Source: Lepidostoma basale (lineage: Eukaryota > Arthropoda > Insecta > Trichoptera > Lepidostomatidae). Taken from it: 64,000 bases of DNA. A model generated the notes under the pieces. That model worked only from the letters and a program-made list of their open reading frames with translations, was not told where the DNA came from and searched no databases. The position numbers and the translations under genes are program-made. Location of the stretch: assembly GCA_022606425.2 (NCBI GenBank), contig JAHDVF020001336.1:1364001-1428000 (forward strand), in the 5' to 3' direction. Positions 39,561 to 50,855 of this stretch are shown piece after piece; the stretch's first letter is position 1, and every line of letters starts with the position of its first letter.

Positions 39561-39784
39561 TTATTATAATTGTGTTTATTTAAGGCAGTGAATTTTAAAT
39601 ATTAACATTGAAATGATTGTCTGCCAAAATAAATAAAGTCTGGTGAAACAAAATATATTCGAGGCTCGTCTTCTCGTCTCTACGAGGGAATTTTTTCTGC
39701 TTAGGGCTATTTAACCCCATTATGGAATAATAACATCCCCTTAAATCGCAGAACGTACGTAGAGAAAACCAAAATACGCAATGT
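39561..39784. other. Unassigned interval
   Basis: No feature recognised. Confidence 0.4.
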
Positions 39785-41030
39785 TCAAATCAAATCAGTT
39801 TATTTTCTCAAAAGACATTACAAACATTTTTTATAGTTTAAGGCATCTATTGAGAACAGGTAAAACATAATAAATATACGAGTATAATACCAGGAACGCA
39901 TGAGAGATGGTTTGACATTAGGAATACAAGATACTCTCCAAAGTCAAGAGTATTTGTCTTCTGAATGTATTTTCACGAATATGAAAGACATCGATCTACG
40001 AAGCGATCATGTTCAGCAGTTTGATTGCTCTCCCCACCGGCATCACCAGAGGCAGGTTGGTTCTGCATGTTGGGAGATAAAACATTCTGTACTGACGCTG
40101 TCGAAGATAACCATCCGGAACATAAAGATGGATAGCCTCCAAGATGTCGGAATTCTCAAAGAATCCCCTGATAAGTCTGAAGAAATGGGTAAGTGTGCAC
40201 CCATCCCTTTTTATCTGTAAACTATTGGTCCCCAGCATGCCCAAGAGGAATGCAGTGGGATAAAGCCACGGATAGCTACCAAACTCCCTCATGTAGAGAT
40301 ATCTCAGAAATCTTTTCTGAACCCTCTCTAACATGAGCGAGTATCTCGCCTCGTGGGGACTCCATATCACCGAGCCACACTCGAGCCGGCTCCGGACCAA
40401 TGAGTTATACAAAATTCGCAAAACATAGGGATTCTTGAAAACTCTACCAGTTCGGAGAATAAATCGCAACATTTTCAGTGCAACTCTACATTTTTTCTCG
40501 ATGTGAGCATGGAAAGTCAGCCTACTTTCATAAACGATACCAAGATCCTTTATCGTTGAAACACGCTTAAGTTGCTGGTTAAGTTGTGTATCTGTAATAA
40601 ATAGTACGCAATGCTCTCGTAAAAGATAAAATTACGCATTTAGAGATATTGAAATAAATTTGATTGGTTTTACTCCAGCGGACGATATTATTTATATCTG
40701 ACTGGAGATGGAGGCAATCTTCGAGGCTTTTTATCTCAAGGAATAATTTAAGATCATCTGCAAATAAAAGAAATCGCGAAAATTTTATAACCCTCGCGAC
40801 ATCATTAATGAAGATGGTGAAGAGGAGTGGACCAAGGTTTGAGCCCTGTGGCACTCCGGAATATACGGGAAAAAGTGCAGATTGAAATATACCGTATGAG
40901 GCAAACTGTTTCCTCTCTCTCAGGTAGCTAATAAAAAATATAACCAACTTGGAAGAGAAACCAATTTTCGACAGCTTTCGCAGAAGTACATCATGGTTGA
41001 CAGTATCAATACATATGTTAAAGCGACTTA
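39785..41030 (-). mobile_element. J-family LINE copy
   Basis: Minus sense. The RT block 41,160-40,579 has DTVNHDVLLRKLSKIGFSSK, SGVPQGSNLGPLLFTIFIND and FSRFLLFADDLKLFLEI (intact DD), then KTNQIYFNISKCVILSFTR. The C-terminal block 40,472-39,996 has ILRTGRVFKNPYVLRILYNS, RSRLECGSVIWSPHE and YPWLYPTAFLLGML. A frameshift near 40,590-40,480 separates them. Motif A is lost. The 3' tail at 39,785-39,830 reads, inverted, AAATAAACTGATTTGATTTG. Confidence 0.85.
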
Positions 41031-41211
41031 CAAAAATTCTACATATAAAATATATAAATATTTTCATAAAAGACGCGGAATCTAAAGAATAACGTTTGAT
41101 ATTATTGAAAAAAGCAATTGGATTCGAATTTTGATCCGAAAATTCTATTAAAATTTTCAAATTAAGAAGACTCCTTTTCGAATTGAGTTAAAAGGCGAAG
41201 TACCTACGTAC

Positions 41212-42145
41212 CAGTGGCGTGCCTAGGGTCAACCAGTAAGGCAAGCCCGTCCGACTTTTTTGCGTTATAATTTTAGTACAGGGTCACGATAATGTATTTT
41301 TCTGGATTAAAAGAGTTTTATCTTTCTTAATAAATTTCGTGAATTAGAATTGAATCCCATTTTAGGCGCATTTTTAATCTATACATAAAATAATTTTCTA
41401 CGTCATCAAACTCATGTTCTTGTATAATATAATAATGTATTTACAAATACAAGAAGAAATAGAATTAATATGAAATAAACTGTAAATAGACAATAATATT
41501 AAATTTCTCAACACCGAAACACGAATGGGGAATGTTGTAATTACATAAAGCGTGCGCTTAACCCAACCAATGACAGGTCAACCATATTCAGTTTCCAGTT
41601 TGCATCTTCGTCTCTATTGAGATACAATTAATTTATAAATAAATGTTTGTAAAGAAATTACATAATCTTTCTTTTCATAACAATTCTGCACATAACGTAA
41701 ATGACAGATAACATTCTGATAATAGAAATGAAATTCGTGACACATTGAATAGTAACATACTTCAGAGTGTTAAAGCCCGGCTTCAAATCCATATAAAAAA
41801 TTGTAGATATCTTCTGGTATATATGCACCTAGCTATATGATGACAAGCCAAAAATACATAGGTGCGACAGAGACCCTTTAACATTTTGCATGCCCAATTC
41901 CATCGAAAACATGAAACAAAACATGTGGACGTAGGCGATTTCGCGGACATGAGTGGAATAAAACATACACTTAGGTCATTTCTGCGCATGTCGGCGGAGT
42001 CATTTGCAATGCAACGGATTAAACGCGCCAATATTCAAAATATTATTTTATTCGTAGACGGCTCAAACGCGCAAAAATGATCGTTTTATTATAGATTTGT
42101 TTAAGCAAGCCCGGCTTTTCGGCTTCTATGGAAGTACCGCCACTG
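41212..42145 (-). mobile_element. hAT element, second copy, carrying an R1 insertion
   Basis: Inverted relative to 15,396-16,249, with the same tips. Flanks CTACGTAC (41,204-41,211) and CTACTTAC (42,146-42,153) match at 7 of 8 positions. Between 41,525 and 41,635 about 110 bases of R1 interrupt sequence that is continuous in the first copy. A shared minus-strand frame (RCIANDSADMRRNDLSVCF) is present in both copies but does not resemble a hAT transposase I know. Confidence 0.8.
41525..41635 (-). repeat. R1 fragment nested in hAT
   Basis: R1 half A in minus sense, with an internal loss of about 40 bases between TGACAGGTCA and CCATATTCAG. The boundaries are defined by comparison with the uninterrupted hAT at 15,396-16,249. 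Confidence 0.7.
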
Positions 42146-42331
42146 CTACTTACATAAGAATCCGATTATTCTGGAAAATATCCTTGGGGAGATTTAAAGA
42201 GTACATTATTCGTTCTTTACATACCTACCCGCTTATACATAATACAGAAGGCTTTCTCAATCACCACTGATTAATCTTGAGTCGTTAATCGCCAAAGTTT
42301 TCTAAAGAAAGTTTGCTGTTTGCGACTGAAT

Positions 42332-42381
42332 CGGTTTCTTTAAACGAGTTTTAAATTGTAAAAGAGAGTTTAAAGAAACCG
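42332..42381. repeat. Hairpin with 14-bp perfect stem
   Basis: CGGTTTCTTTAAAC and its exact complement GTTTAAAGAAACCG are separated by 22 bases. Flanking text (GCGACTGAAT / GAATCGC) extends the symmetry partly. Function unknown; possibly a MITE remnant. Confidence 0.6.
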
Positions 42382-42429
42382 AGAATCGCTAGCGGAAGTT
42401 AAACATACGTTTTAGCAAAGCAAGTATAT

Positions 42430-43300
42430 TTTAGCAGAGCAGGCTGAAAGGGTTGGATGTAGGTGCCAAAATGAGCTGAGTATCAGTAAGCTGTCTCTTG
42501 TATGCGGATGACGCTGTCCTACTTGCAGACAATGAACTACAAGTCCTGGTGAATAGTATGTATGAGGCATACATGCGAAATTATCTGATGGTTTATGTGA
42601 ATAAGTCCAAGGTAATAATTTTAGAAAAACAAGAAATCACGACAGTCTGCAACATCAGCGTGAACAGTGAAAATTTGGAGCAAGTAGATGAGTTCGTGTA
42701 TTTGGGTAGTATGTTAACAAAAGAGAGGAATATTGAAAGAAGGGTTGGAGCAGGCAACAAAGTGAATGGTGCATTTAAATTTGTCATCGCAAACAAATAC
42801 CTATCAAAAAAAGCTAATATGGCAGTGCACAATGGTGTTCTTGTACCGACCCTTATGTATGAAAGCGAAGCATGGAACTGGTAAAATAAGGATGAAAGTA
42901 GAATAAATGCAGTAGAAATGAGATCTCTTAGACGAATGTGTGGATATTCTGTGTATGATAGTGTCGAATGAAAATATAAGAAATGAGTGTGGTGCGAATG
43001 TTGGTATTATATACAAAATAATGAAATGATCATTATGATCATTTGTACATATGGAAAGAATTAACGAATGGTAACAAATTATATGTAAACGATGTAAATG
43101 GAACCAGAAATAGACGAAGACCATAGAAAACGTGGCACGATCAAATAAATCAAATATTGAATGTCGCCCACGTGAGGAGTCAGAGAAATCGAAGCGCGTG
43201 CATGACACGCTATATGAATGTTCAATCAATCAAATCAGTTTATTTTCTCAAAAGATATTACCACTTTGGGGAGACGACGTGATGGTTGGTTGATTAATTA
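42430..43300 (+). mobile_element. LINE-A copy with a J-tail insertion near its end
   Basis: Starts just before the RT active site ([20 protein letters not shown]) and continues [38 protein letters not shown] and YESEAWNW, then a stop. Decayed C-terminal sequence follows. At 43,222-43,262 a J-family 3' tail in minus sense is inserted; afterwards GGGGAGACGACGTGATGG closes the element. Confidence 0.85.
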
Positions 43301-43393
43301 GTTATATTATTAAGAATTTATTATATAAGCATAAATAGCTCATTATGACGTTATATAAACAAGCCTCAAGAGCCAAGCGTTCTGTCATCTAGA

Positions 43394-43900
43394 CCAGTTT
43401 TCCGCAAACTTTTTGTATTCAAGGTACACCTATCAAATCAACAAATTTTAGGTACACCAAAGAAAAAAGCAATGTTTATTTAATATTTATTTATTACTGA
43501 AATCAATATACCTAATATGAAAAGATGTTTAGTGAGAAATGTGAGCCTTTTTATCTGGGCACGGGCGATCAAAATTTGGAGAATTCGTTGGAGAAATCGC
43601 TGCTCTCATCTCTTCATTGATCGTCCTCAGGCGTTATATTTTTTTCGCTTTAATAGAAGTGAGAGTTAAAAATCCCAATTCGCATAAGTAGGTTGTGCCA
43701 AATGATAATAGTATTGCACCAGCACGCTTTGAAAGCAGTGGATACACATTTTTTATATGCAGGCGAAATTGTGCTAAAAATGCGTTTTGTTTAGAAGTTT
43801 TTCTGTTTTGTTTTTAAAGTTTTATTTTAATTGTAAATATATATATATACACATGTCATTATTTTTTTAATGAATTGATCAAATAAAATAATGAAAAAAT
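43394..43900 (-). mobile_element. hAT transposon remnant, 3' part
   Basis: The 3' tip in plus text is CAGTTTTCCGCAAAC followed by a GGTACACCTATCAAATC motif, repeated at 43,450 as TTAGGTACACCAAAG. A transposase C-terminus lies on the minus strand at 43,553-43,800. The 5' part of the element and its target duplication were not found. Confidence 0.65.
43550..43815 (-). pseudogene. hAT transposase C-terminal dimerisation region
   Basis: One frame reads AFLAQFRLHIKNVYPLLSKR, then AGAILLSFGTTYLCELGF, then LTLTSIKAKKI, a TAA, and LRTINEEMRAAISP. This follows the hAT-type end (YPxL...ALxxLLxFxTxYLCExxFSxLxxIKxKxRxxL...EMRxxLS) found in transposases related to the GTF2IRD2/ZBED5 group. One stop and a small deletion break it. 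The catalytic RNase-H-like core is not in the window. Confidence 0.75.
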
Positions 43901-43919
43901 AAAGAATATATTTTTTACC

Positions 43920-44180
43920 CGCGTCTGTCGTCCACTGCTAAACGTAGGCCTCTTCCAAAGGACGCCACTGCCCCAATCCAGCGCCACTCCCATCCATCCA
44001 GGTCCAGCAATCCTTATAACATCGTCGGTTCAGCGGGCAGAGGGACGCCTAACTCTACGGAATCCTGTTCGCGGTCACCACTCCAGAATCAGTCTCCACC
44101 ATCGGCCGTCAATCCTCCGACAAATGTGGCCAGTCCACCAGTTCAGAGTCACCTCAGTCACCTTGGATTGTTGTCGAATA
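43920..44180 (-). mobile_element. LINE-G 3' fragment
   Basis: In minus sense matches the end of LINE-G at 54,880-55,247 (LLDLDGWEWRWIGAVASFGR-like, then a VDDRRG-like end). GC-richer than its surroundings. Frames broken. Confidence 0.65.
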
Positions 44181-44184
44181 AATT

Positions 44185-45186
44185 CGTTTCATGCCATCAC
44201 TGCAAATAGAAATATATCCAATACAGCAAAGATGGCAGCACATTCTGTGTGAAGACCTGTCTGTCGATATCAACGACGCTGGTAAAACAATTGAAAACAT
44301 TAATCAACTTTTTATTTGTCAAGTCTTCCAATGTATTGAAAACTCCAGCCTGGGAGTGAAGGTTAATGGGGTTATTGTTAATAACATCAGGTATGCTGAT
44401 GACACAGTTATTTTAGCTGATAGTATACCCGATCTTCAAAAACTCCTAAATAAAATTGATATAGCAGGAGAGGATCTGGGCTTAAAAATCAACGTTAAGA
44501 AGACCAAATGGATGACATTTGGGCGACATAACTATTCTTCATCCACTCTGCAATTGAATGGTTCGAATGTTGAAATGGTCGACCAATTTAAATACCTTGG
44601 CAGCATTATCACTAAAGCGCTTGACCCGGACATTGAAATAAAATGCAGAATTGAAGTTGCACGAGCTGCATTTAATAAAATGAGAACATTCTTTTGTAAC
44701 GATAATCTTAACGTGAAACTCTGACAAAGAATGATTAAATGTTATACGAGTATATGGTCTGTTTTACTATATGGCTGGGAAACCTCTGAAAGTGAATTTA
44801 AAGAACCGGTTGGAAGCGTTCTAGATGTGGATATACCACATAATGCTCCATATACCGTGGACCGAGAGGGTCAGTAATGCAGACGTACTGCAGAGAGTCA
44901 GAGCCAATAGAGAGCTGTTGTCGATTGTGAAAATTAGAAAGGTCTCATATTTGGGTTATGTGTTAAGTGGAGAAAAATACCACCTCCTTCGACTGATATT
45001 AATGGGTAAAGTGGAGGGACGTCGGGGAGTTGGTAGAAGGCAGCTCTCCTGGCTGCGGAACATCAAAGAGTGGACAGGAATAACAAGAGTTCAGAACCTG
45101 TTACAAGTGGCGCAGGATAGAGATGCCTTTGCTGTAATAATAGCCAACGTTGGGGGGACGTGACACGGCACCGAAAGAAGAAGAAT
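44185..45186 (+). mobile_element. LINE-E copy with RT active site
   Basis: The RT palm C box is in the frame from 44,191 (NNIRYADDTVILADSIPDLQ), followed by LGLKINVKKTKWMTFGRH and VDQFKYLGSIITKALDPDIE. After a stop at 44,724 a second frame (44,825-45,163) has ERVSNADVLQRVRANRELLS, RKVSYLGYVLSGEKYHLLRL and GRRGVGRRQLSWLRNIKEW. It ends with CGGCACCGAAAGAAGAAG. RT motifs A and B are missing; 5'-truncated at about 44,185. Confidence 0.85.
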
Positions 45187-45864
45187 TAACTTTTTATTTT
45201 TCTTAGTTACAATGCTGTAATACTTGGTTACATTACAATACCTTCATTAGTCTTTAACAAGACTCACTCGATCCCTCCACTCAGTCTGGTCTCCCGCCAG
45301 TCTTTTCAATTCATTTATGGAAGTAATAAATAAATGAATCAATCATCGACGAATAGTTGTCTTCGTCTTTCGTCGTAACTGAATAGTAATCTCATATTTC
45401 GCAGTTTTATTGCGAATAAAACATATATCTTAATTGATTTACATATATTGGAATAAAATATTAATTATACTGGCACTTAAAATGGCAATACAGATATTCG
45501 ATCATCGTATAATCTTAACGTCTCTTACTACGATTATCTGAAAGCATTTTTATGTCTCGAAAACGTTACATCCGATCAAAGGAAGCTGTGCCGTATTGTT
45601 CGCAACTACAGAAACGGTCGAGAAAGGAAAGGGCCATGTCCAGAATCCCTTAGCCTGATATTTATTGCCGTCATCACCATTAATTCTTGCTTAAATTGAA
45701 TTCAGGGTTATTAAACTTCCAAGATTCAATTAATTCAATCAAGAAATTCAATTATTTTCAGGCGCGCCTGGATTTGATAGATTTCCAAGTATTGTTGTTT
45801 AATTTATCACAAAAAAGCAGGCTAACATTACGCAATAAACACAAATGACACATTATTAATACGA
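45187..45864. other. Unassigned AT-rich interval
   Basis: No feature recognised; a short GC-richer run at 45,560-45,640 has no clear product. Confidence 0.4.
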
Positions 45865-45940
45865 TTGAAAACGTCTGTTTTCTAGAAGTTTCTTTATATT
45901 TTATAGGAATGACATGTTTCGCCTAAGACATTATCATATC
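45865..45940 (-). ncRNA. PLE hairpin with GAAACATGTC
   Basis: In minus sense TGATAATGTCTTAGGCGAAA continues CATGTCATTCC and then the CTTCTAGAAAACAGACGTTT block. It has the 3' half of the hammerhead-like core; the 5' half is TGATAATG. Confidence 0.5.
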
Positions 45941-46242
45941 CTTCTTCTTCTTTTTCAGACTATTCCCGTCCAATCCTGGACAAAGGCCTCCTCCATTCAT
46001 TTCCATGTCACTCTGTCCTGTGCAGACTGCATCCAGGTTATTCCGACGTGTCTGTTCAGATTATCCTTCCACCGTAGTTGCGGTCGCCCTGCACTTCTCT
46101 TTACCGTCCACGGTCTCCAAGTCAGAAATCTTCTTGTCCACTTTTCATCTGAGCTTCTGGCCACCCGGTGGATGATGTCAGTGACCTTTGTTTTTTCTCT
46201 TACCGTATCGTCTCTTAGGTTTATTTCTAACATGGCTCTTTC
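45941..46242 (-). mobile_element. LINE-D 3' region
   Basis: In minus sense encodes MLEINLRDDTVREKTKVTD, then (with a deletion of about 20 codons) VARSSDEKWTRRFLTWRPWT, RSAGRPQLRWKDNLNRHVGI, WMQSAQDRVTWK and an FVQDWTGIV-like end with a GAAGAAGAAG tail at 45,941. It switches directly into LINE-A at 46,243. Confidence 0.8.
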
Positions 46243-46610
46243 CTCGGTCTTCCTCTATTTCTGCCTCCATTTACATTGTTAATATATATACTTTTTTACC
46301 ATTCCTTCTTCATTCATTCTTTCCATGTGTCTAAACAAACCACCTAAATGTTCCTTACATATTTTTGTCCATAATCATTACCACAGAATTCACTTCGTAT
46401 ATTTTCATTCAACACTCTATCATACAAAGATTTTCCTCACATTCGTCTAAAGAATTTCATTTCTACTGCATTAATTCTGTTTTTATCCTTCTTTTCTAGT
46501 TCCATGCTTCGCTTCGATACATAAGTGTCGGTACAATAACACCACTGTTCACTGCCATTTTGGATTTTTTGGATAGGCTTTTATTTGCGATGACAACTTT
46601 AATTTCAACA
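46243..46610 (-). mobile_element. LINE-A middle fragment
   Basis: Minus sense, from KVVIANKSLSKKSKMAVNSG-like text to RNRGRPRK. The last 100 bases and tail are absent because LINE-D begins at 46,242. Confidence 0.75.
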
Positions 46611-47074
46611 TTCTGAAAACCTGTCTCAGATTTCCATTAGATAATATTAATTAACGTTTTAAAAGCTTACCTGTGAAGCCTGTGTAAGTCTTTGAATAAA
46701 TCAGGTTGTAAATTAAACTTTGTTTGGCAAGCCCTGTTTGCACGCGTGCCAAAGATAGCCCAGCCCTGCACCAACGTATCCGTTGATATACGATGAGTCA
46801 TGACTGGCTTGACTGATTTGACTACCATTCATTCCCTTCACGTGACCCTGTCGGAGGTTCGATCCTGCTCTTATTAAACGCTGACACGTGGCTCTGTACC
46901 CGACGTTATCCTAGCTTTCAGGCGTCGCCACAATTTTCCCAAATGAGTAACCGTTAGAATAACAGCATGAAAATAAATGTTCTCTTGTATGTACCCTGGC
47001 GTGATGCTGTCGTCATAAAACATATGCTAAATAGACTTATGTTACAACTATCTAAAAAAGTCAAAATGGTGTCA
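46611..47074. other. Unassigned interval with a GC-richer patch
   Basis: 46,730-46,960 is noticeably GC-richer and contains GGTTCGATCC, which looks like a pol III B-box, but no A-box at the right distance was found. No open frame of note. Confidence 0.35.
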
Positions 47075-47740
47075 TTGTACCGACCCTGATGTTTTGAAGC
47101 GAAACATAAAACTAACAAAAGAAGGATGAAAGTAGAATAAATGCAGTAGAAATGAGATCTTTTAGACCAGAGGTCGGCAAAATGCGGCTCCGGAGCCGCA
47201 TGCGGCTCTTTAGCCTCTTAAGTGCGGCTCCTGTACAAATGTTCACGGACAGGCGCGCAAGACGCGCCGATGGTATAGGCGGGTGACGACTGCGGGGTGC
47301 GCGGTGCGAGGGAGACTCTTCACGCGTTTTAATAAGTCTGGTTGGCGTTGGATAGCAGTCGCCTCGCCAGTCGCGTTGCTACGGTCACGGTGGTCGGCGC
47401 TTATCATGTTTGCAAGTCGCGCACGTGTTACAAGGTTTTTTTCTTCCATGATTTTTGAATAAGATGTCTCATTATGGATTCTTTAATTATATGTTATTTT
47501 TTTATCAATTAATAAAATGTTCATTAAATATGATATCAAGTTTTATTCAGCGTAGGTACCCGTAATTTAATAAAGTACTGAAATTATAATAAATGTTTGC
47601 TAAATCAAAAAAACAGGATTGGCTCGTATTTTTTTGTTTAAATCGTTGTAATGTACATATTTGGCTCTTTGGCAAATAAGTTTGCCGACCTCTGTTTTAG
47701 ACGAATGTGTAGTTACACTGTGTATGATGATTTTTGAAAA
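47075..47740 (+). mobile_element. LINE-A scrap split by a hAT MITE
   Basis: 47,075-47,167 has NGVIVPTLMF-like text, then [13 protein letters not shown]; after the MITE the sequence resumes at 47,695 as RRMCSYTVYDD. The join restores the LINE-A order EMRS-RRMC seen at 49,735-49,760. A second LINE-A copy begins at about 47,730. Confidence 0.8.
47168..47694. mobile_element. hAT MITE, 527 bp, with perfect 8-bp target duplication
   Basis: Tips CAGAGGTCGGCAAAATGC and, inverted, CAGAGGTCGGCAAACTTA. The duplication TTTTAGAC is exact at 47,160-47,167 and 47,695-47,702. The sub-terminal part holds a GC-rich palindrome (GCGGCTCCGGAGCCGC), a hallmark of this hAT type. A 68-codon minus frame inside is probably not coding. 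Confidence 0.9.
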
Positions 47741-48175
47741 AGGAGAAATTATGACAGTCTGCAACGTTAGCGTGAATAGTCAAAAGTTGGAGCAAGTAGA
47801 TGAGTTCGTGTATTTGGGTAATATGTTTACAGTGGAGAGGGATATTGAAAGTAGGGTTGGGGCAGGCAACAAAGCGAATGGTGCACGTTGTCATGTTGTC
47901 ATCGCAAACAAAAGCCTATTCAAAAAAGGTAAAATGGCAGTGCACAATGGTGCTGTTGTACCGACCCTTATGTATGGAAGTGAAGCTTAGAGTTGGCAGA
48001 AGAAGGATGAAAGTAGGATTAATGGCGTCGAAATGAGGCCACTAAGAAGAATGTGCGGAAAAACAATGTATGATAGAATATCTAATGATGAAGTAAGAAA
48101 GGAATGTAAGGCGGACGAATGCGTGATAAATAAAATCAAGAAAGGGTCACTATGATGGTTTGAACATATGGAACA
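47730..48175 (+). mobile_element. LINE-A copy ending in (TA)n
   Basis: Starts at IFEKGEIMTVCNVSVNSQK and continues EQVDEFVYLGNMFTVERDIE, GAGNKANGARCHVVIANKSL and [11 protein letters not shown], then a stop; later [24 protein letters not shown] text. It stops at EHME and runs straight into (TA)n at 48,178, without a 3' terminus. Confidence 0.85.
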
Positions 48176-48177
48176 GT

Positions 48178-48505
<328 letters not shown>

Positions 48506-50145
48506 ACAAGCGTGATCGAAAATATGACAGCTAGTGCGAGTGCGGGACCTATGAATGATAATATTGAAAAAATAAGTACGAATGAGATGAAAAGATCCGT
48601 GAGTGCAATGAAAAGTGGAAAAGCTGTTGGGTTTGATTGTATTGCCATAGACTTTATTAAAAGCGGTGGCGAAGTGGTTTCTACATGGTTATGTAAGTTA
48701 TTTAACCAGTGCTTGGAGGAGGGATATACGCCGCTAGACTGGAGGAGAGCAGTAATTATGCCCCTGTACAAAGGAAAAGGATCGCGTATGGAATGTGGAA
48801 ACCACAGAGCTATTAGTCTTTTGAGTGTCGTTGGTAAAGTCTATGGCAGAATTTTAATAGAAAGAGTAAGAAAATTGACGAGTGACAAAGTTTGGGATGT
48901 GCAAGGTGCCTTTATGAATGGCAGAGGATGTATGGATCAAATTTTTGGACTTCGTACATTGACAGAGAAGTTTCTGGCCAAAAATCGCAAACTTTTCTGT
49001 GCATTTGTCGATTTACAAAAAGCATATGATTACGTTAATAGAGAAAAGTTGTGGAAAATATTGTCTGAATATGGAATAAGTACAAAACTGATCACGGCCA
49101 TTAAGTCACTATACACGGAAAGCACTGCTAGTGTCAGAGTAAATGGAGATCTTACAGCCTGGTTTGATATCAATAAAGGTGTCAAACAAGGTTGCGTAAT
49201 GTCCCCGTGGTTATTTAATCTGTATATGGACAATTGTATGAGAGAGCTGAAAGGGTTGGATGTAGGTGCCAAAATGAGCGGAGTGTCAGTAAGCTGTCTC
49301 TTGTATGCGGATGACGCTGTCCTACTTGCTGACAACGAACATGAACTACAAGTCCTGGTGAATTGTATGTATGAGGTATGCATGCGAAATGATCTGATGA
49401 TGAATGTTAATAAGTCCAAGGTAATGATTTTTGAAAAGGAAGAAACCACGACAGTCTGCAACATTAGCGTGAATGGTGAAAACTTGGAGCAAGTAGTTGA
49501 GTTTGTGTATTTAGGTAGTATGTTTACAAGAGATGGGAGAGTGGAGAGGGATATTGAAAGAAGGGTTGGGGCAGGCAACAAAGTGAATGGTGCACTTAAA
49601 GTTGTCATCGCAAACAAAAACCTATCCAAAAAAGCTAGAATGGCAGTGCACAATGGTGTTCTTCTACCGACCCTTATGTATGGAAGCGAAGCATGGAACT
49701 GGCAAAGGAAGGATGAAAGTAGAATAAATGCAGTAGAAATGAGATCTCTTAGACGAATGTGTGGATACTCTGTGTATGATAGAGTGTCGAATGAAAATAT
49801 AAGAAGTGAATGCGGTGCGAATGATGGTGTCATGAACAAAATAATGAAAGGATCATTAAGATGGTTTGGACATGGAAAGAATGAATGAAGAAAGAATGGT
49901 AAAAAAAATATATGTTAATGATGTAAATGGAACCAGAAATAGAGGAAGACCGAGGAAAACGTGGCACTATCAAATAAATCAAATATTGAATGTCGGCCAT
50001 GTGAGGAGTCAGAAAAATCGACGCGCGTGCATGACACGATGTATGAAATGTTGAGAAAGCGAGATAAATATGTCAGGAAAGGTGTGGCAGTCCATTCTTT
50101 CTACCTTACCTTCGGGGAGACGCGTGATGGTTAGTTAGTTAGTTA
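48506..50145 (+). mobile_element. LINE-A (RTE-type), longest copy
   Basis: RT plus the complete C-terminus and 3' end. Endonuclease is absent: homology starts right after (TA)n. A frameshift at about 49,873 (a lost base in the GHMERM region) shifts the last 60 codons into another frame (49,866-50,054: [19 protein letters not shown], then RRACMTRCM). The terminal block is slightly decayed and is followed by TTAG repeats at 50,128-50,143 and another (TA)n tract. Confidence 0.9.
48512..49888 (+). CDS. LINE-A reverse transcriptase, 458 codons open
   Basis: RTE-type RT with motifs in order: [77 protein letters not shown], motif [16 protein letters not shown], motif [19 protein letters not shown], motif [14 protein letters not shown]. 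Then follow [52 protein letters not shown] and [17 protein letters not shown]. The catalytic Asp residues are intact. The Met at 48,512 is only the first available codon after the microsatellite; the natural polyprotein would begin with an endonuclease domain. Confidence 0.9.
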   Translation: MIENMTASASAGPMNDNIEKISTNEMKRSVSAMKSGKAVGFDCIAIDFIKSGGEVVSTWLCKLFNQCLEEGYTPLDWRRAVIMPLYKGKGSRMECGNHRAISLLSVVGKVYGRILIERVRKLTSDKVWDVQGAFMNGRGCMDQIFGLRTLTEKFLAKNRKLFCAFVDLQKAYDYVNREKLWKILSEYGISTKLITAIKSLYTESTASVRVNGDLTAWFDINKGVKQGCVMSPWLFNLYMDNCMRELKGLDVGAKMSGVSVSCLLYADDAVLLADNEHELQVLVNCMYEVCMRNDLMMNVNKSKVMIFEKEETTTVCNISVNGENLEQVVEFVYLGSMFTRDGRVERDIERRVGAGNKVNGALKVVIANKNLSKKARMAVHNGVLLPTLMYGSEAWNWQRKDESRINAVEMRSLRRMCGYSVYDRVSNENIRSECGANDGVMNKIMKGSLRWFGHGKNE

Positions 50146-50147
50146 AG

Positions 50148-50215
<68 letters not shown>

Positions 50216-50334
50216 GAGAGCATAGCATATATATATATATATATATGCTATATATATATATATATACATACATAAGCATAGCATAGTTGTGTTATGCTAT
50301 TATGTTGGCTGGCTATGTTGCTGGTTGGTTATGC

Positions 50335-50400
<66 letters not shown>
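50146..50400. repeat. (TA)n tracts with GCATAGCATA interruptions
   Basis: Three TA runs (about 50,154-50,210, 50,227-50,270 and 50,336-50,398) are separated by palindromic AGCATAGCAT and TATGCTATAT motifs and a 70-base spacer rich in GGTTGGTTATG-like text. Confidence 0.9.
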
Positions 50401-50401
<1 letters not shown>

Positions 50402-50855
50402 AGCAGTGTGAATTTGGGAAAAAGAAGTCGAGAAAGGCCAAGGAAGACGTGGCATGCCATGTGATGAACGTGTCAAAGTCTAAAGTTGTGGTATTTGAAA
50501 AGAAAGAATGGAAAGTGAAGTGTTTAATGAATGTAAGGAAGAATAACGGATTGTGACATTAGTGCGAACGGCGAGAAATAAGAGCATGTAACCGAATTTG
50601 TTTATCTGGGAAGCATGTTTAAAAGAGATGGAAAAATGGAGAAAGGTTGGAGCTGGAAATAAAATAAATGGAGCACTCAAAGTCATTATCGCGATTAGAT
50701 ATATCAATTACTGAAAGGCGGCCATGTTCGAAGTAGGAACAATCGACGAGCGTGCATGTCACGAGGTGTGAATGTAGAATAACATTATAGTGATCCATCC
50801 CATCTGCCCACCCTTCCGGGGAAACGGCGTGATGGTTAGTTAGTTGGTTAGTTAT
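50401..50855 (+). mobile_element. LINE-A mosaic fragment
   Basis: Three blocks out of normal order: a KSRKAKEDVACH-like late block (50,401-50,460), then an earlier block with [22 protein letters not shown] text and VGAGNKINGALKVI (50,460-50,700), then the final block CSK.EQSTSVHVTRCEC-like to GAAACGGCGTGATGG with TTAG. Duplication or template switching would explain the order. Confidence 0.7.

Noticed and set aside
46860..46900. Possible second SINE or tRNA from GGTTCGATCC
   Set aside because: No A-box at a suitable distance and no repeat of this text elsewhere in the window.
49030..49839. 269-codon minus-strand frame opposite the LINE-A RT
   Set aside because: It is the antisense shadow of the RT frame, which has all catalytic motifs on the plus strand.
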